Below, piece after piece: positions 62,222 to 64,000 of a DNA stretch of 64,000 nucleotides (positions are counted from its first letter, which is position 1; every line of letters begins with the position of its first letter). Both the position numbers and the translations under genes were made by a program. Origin of the DNA: Thermoanaerobacter sp. (GTDB lineage Bacteria; Bacillota; Thermoanaerobacteria; Thermoanaerobacterales; Thermoanaerobacteraceae); contig JADBKJ010000019.1 of assembly GCA_014896455.1 (NCBI GenBank), positions 1 to 64,000 on the forward strand. Direction: 5' to 3'. A model generated the notes under the pieces. It searched no databases, had not been told where the DNA came from, and was given only the letters and a program-made list of their open reading frames with translations.

Positions 62222-62978
62222 TTTTAACACTCCCATTGTGATGATGTTTTGTTATTTTTACTGGATATCCATATACTTCAGCTAATTCTCCTGCTGTAAG
62301 GTCGACGGCTTCACATTTTTCGTTGATTTTACCTTCACTCATGCATATTATCCTTGATACTTTATCAGTAATTGCCCAAACGTCATGGGTTACCATTACT
62401 ATAGTTATACCTTTTTCTTTATTTAATTTTTTAAGGATAGCGTATAAAGCCTTTTCAGACTTTGCATCAATTCCCGTTGTAGGCTCATCCAAAAAAAGTA
62501 TTTCTGGTTTTGCAACTAAAGAGCGAGCTATGAAGACCCTTTGTAGTTGTCCCCCCGATAGTCTTCCTATTAAACTGTGCTTATAATCGAGCATGTCTAC
62601 AATTTTTAAAGCTTCATAAATTTCTTCCCAATCTTTTCTAGAGAGTTTTTTAAATAGCCCTTTCTTTGCATATAATCCCATTGATACTACTTCTTCTACA
62701 CTGGCAGGAAAAGAGGCATTAAAGGAATAAGACTTTTGGGGTACATAACTTATAAAAGACCTATTTTTTATATTTGTAAGCTTTACTCCATCGTACAAAA
62801 CCTCACCAGAAGTGGGGACGAGATTTCCTACCATAATGTTGACTAAAGTGCTTTTTCCGGACCCATTAGGTCCGATGATTGCAACAAATTCTCCTTTATT
62901 TATTTTTAAAGAGATATTGTTTAATATTTTTTTAGTATCATAAGCAAAGCTGATATTCTTAAGTTCAACCAAGTTCAT
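62214..62978 (-). CDS. znuC: Zinc ABC transporter ATP-binding protein (ZnuC-type)
   Basis: This 254-residue ABC ATPase has Walker A IGPNGSGKSTLVNIM, signature LSGGQLQRVFIARSL and Walker B LFLDEPTTGID. The C-terminus ends with TKHHHNGSVKND, a small His cluster that may bind metal. ATG 62978 or GTG 62984 could be the start; GGAG is upstream of both. It is cotranscribed with the binding protein and permease. Confidence 0.9.
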   Translation of the reverse strand: MNLVELKNISFAYDTKKILNNISLKINKGEFVAIIGPNGSGKSTLVNIMVGNLVPTSGEVLYDGVKLTNIKNRSFISYVPQKSYSFNASFPASVEEVVSMGLYAKKGLFKKLSRKDWEEIYEALKIVDMLDYKHSLIGRLSGGQLQRVFIARSLVAKPEILFLDEPTTGIDAKSEKALYAILKKLNKEKGITIVMVTHDVWAITDKVSRIICMSEGKINEKCEAVDLTAGELAEVYGYPVKITKHHHNGSVKND

Positions 62979-62984
62979 TTTCAC

Positions 62985-63866
62985 CTACTCCAATCCTTTT
63001 TTTAAGTTTTCAAGGTTTTGTTTCATTAAAGAGATGTAATCTCCTTTTTTCTTTATATCTTCTTTAGTAAGCCCTTCGATTGTGCTAAGAGGCAAAACCT
63101 GTACTCTTGTTTCTTTTGCTATAGTCTGTATAGGCTTTGGAGAAGTCAAAGGTTCTGTGAAAATGTATTTTATATTTTCACTTTTTATAAGATTTATAAT
63201 TTCTGTCATTCTAGCAGGGCTTACCTCTGCTTCTTCATCTGAACCTACTAATGCTTCTTGCTTTAAGCCATAGTCTCTTGCTAAATAATCAAAAGCGCGG
63301 TGGTATACAATAAAGGTTTTGTGCTTTGTCTGTGAAAGAGTCTCAGTGTACTCTTTATCAAGAGTTTCTAATGTAGTTTTTAAATTTTGATAATTTTTTT
63401 CAAAATAATCTTTATCATTCGGAAAGGTCTTTTGCAAGGCTTCATTTATGTTTTTAGCCATTATCAAGGTCTCTTTTGGTGAAAGCCATATGTGGGGATT
63501 TGTCTCGTTGCCTTCGACAATTGGTGTTATACCTTTTGATACTTCATAAAATGTTACATTTGGAGCATTGGTTTTTATTTTGTCAATCCAAGAGTCCATT
63601 CCCAAACCTAAGTAAAGGATAGTTTTTGCCTTTGTCATAGAAGCCACGTCTTTTGTGGTAGGTTCCCAATCGTGGGGTTCAATTCCTGGCGGTATTATAG
63701 TTCTTACCGTTATTTTGTCACCACCAATTTTTGATGCAAGGTCATAAATTGGATAAAAAGATGCGTACACTACTGGTTTTGAAGATTCTACTGTTTTAGT
63801 GCCACAAGAGGTTATACCTAAAATTAAAGCTATGATAAGCAGTATAATAATTAAAGTTTTCTTCAT
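62985..63866 (-). CDS. znuA: Zinc ABC transporter substrate-binding lipoprotein (ZnuA/AdcA-type)
   Basis: This 293-residue cluster A-I binding protein has a lipoprotein signal peptide with LGITSCG (Cys near 21). Metal ligands are expected from His in PPGIEPHDWEPTTKD, His in NPHIWLSPKETL, His in FIVYHRAFDYLARDYG and the late acidic region SDEEAEVSPARM. The acidic, His-poor loop is short. AGGAGG precedes ATG 63866. A Fur-family gene lies just upstream, so the operon is probably zinc- or manganese-responsive. Confidence 0.9.
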   Translation of the reverse strand: MKKTLIIILLIIALILGITSCGTKTVESSKPVVYASFYPIYDLASKIGGDKITVRTIIPPGIEPHDWEPTTKDVASMTKAKTILYLGLGMDSWIDKIKTNAPNVTFYEVSKGITPIVEGNETNPHIWLSPKETLIMAKNINEALQKTFPNDKDYFEKNYQNLKTTLETLDKEYTETLSQTKHKTFIVYHRAFDYLARDYGLKQEALVGSDEEAEVSPARMTEIINLIKSENIKYIFTEPLTSPKPIQTIAKETRVQVLPLSTIEGLTKEDIKKKGDYISLMKQNLENLKKGLE

Positions 63867-63884
63867 AAATATTACCTCCTATCT

Positions 63885-64000
63885 TTAGTTTTTATTGCTC
63901 ATGCAATCTTTGCAATAACCAACGATTTCTATTTTGTGGTCTACAATTTCAAAGTCTTTTATTTGGTTTATCCAAAGTTCGAGAGGGCATATGTCCAGTT
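63885..64000 (-). CDS. Fur-family metalloregulator (Zur-like), C-terminal part
   Basis: Only the last 38 codons are inside the window. They encode CPLELWINQIKDFEIVDHKI and end with VGYCKDCMSN, where the paired cysteines match the structural zinc site of Fur/Zur proteins. Its stop is 18 bp before the znuA start, so it is first in this zinc operon; Zur or PerR would be expected, but the sensor part is not visible. Confidence 0.75.
   Translation of the reverse strand, partial: LDICPLELWINQIKDFEIVDHKIEIVGYCKDCMSNKN

Noticed and set aside
1-64000. CRISPR arrays, tRNA or rRNA genes
   Set aside because: I looked for regularly spaced short repeats and for tRNA-like T-arm motifs and found none; the only repeats are the dispersed element and palindromes listed.

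Overview
The window looks like chromosome from a low-GC, anaerobic, spore-forming, thermophilic Firmicute, most likely Thermoanaerobacter or a close relative. This rests on AT-rich DNA with strong AGGAGG ribosome sites, several PTS systems, a Tlp spore protein, a leuS T-box, an iron alcohol dehydrogenase and an oxygen-independent (BadF/2-hydroxyacyl-CoA dehydratase-like) module. It is inference from gene content, not a database match.

Layout. 1-6.4 kb: a zinc-ribbon protein of probable mobile origin cut by the window edge, then a complete sorbitol (glucitol) PTS operon: sorbitol-6-phosphate dehydrogenase, SorC regulator, GutM, EIIC, EIIBC, EIIA and a fructose-6-phosphate aldolase. 6.4-10.2 kb: a decayed zone with a dead IS256-family transposase, a crr fragment, a REP-like palindrome, a truncated dispersed repeat, small unknown genes and an internally deleted ISL3-family element. 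10.3-13.6 kb (minus): a DeoR regulator, an odd PTS EIIC protein with a non-EIIB N-terminal domain, and a TIM-barrel enzyme. 13.9-20.8 kb: a full D-allose operon (alsR, alsB, alsA, alsC, alsE, alsK, rpiB) with matching LacI-type operators. 21-29 kb: iron alcohol dehydrogenase, a dispersed repeat, a class A PBP, a beta-propeller lipoprotein and an M28 peptidase.

29.2-33 kb: a TetR gene with a large palindromic operator in front of three genes that together resemble a split activase/dehydratase protein of the type used in anaerobic plasmalogen synthesis. 33-37 kb: a FetAB-type exporter facing an ECF sigma/anti-sigma pair preceded by two identically spaced ECF-type promoters. 37-42 kb: T-box-regulated leuS, pseudouridine catabolism (psuK, psuG) and tlp. 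42.4-49 kb: a LevR-family activator, a sigma-54 promoter, cellobiose PTS genes and a 6-phospho-beta-glucosidase. 49-54.3 kb: the mannitol operon mtlA-mtlR-mtlF-mtlD. 54.5-58.3 kb: a secreted tandem nucleotidase with SH3b repeats. 58.8-64 kb: dusB, a TSUP permease, a permuted NlpC/P60-like hydrolase and a zinc ABC operon with a Fur-family gene at the edge.

The most unusual item is a roughly 263-bp repeat with imperfect terminal inverted repeats, present three times (7.75, 22.4 and 58.3 kb). Every copy abuts a rho-independent terminator hairpin, and both complete copies lie between two near-identical copies of the local hairpin. It behaves like a miniature mobile element that targets terminators and duplicates the whole hairpin.
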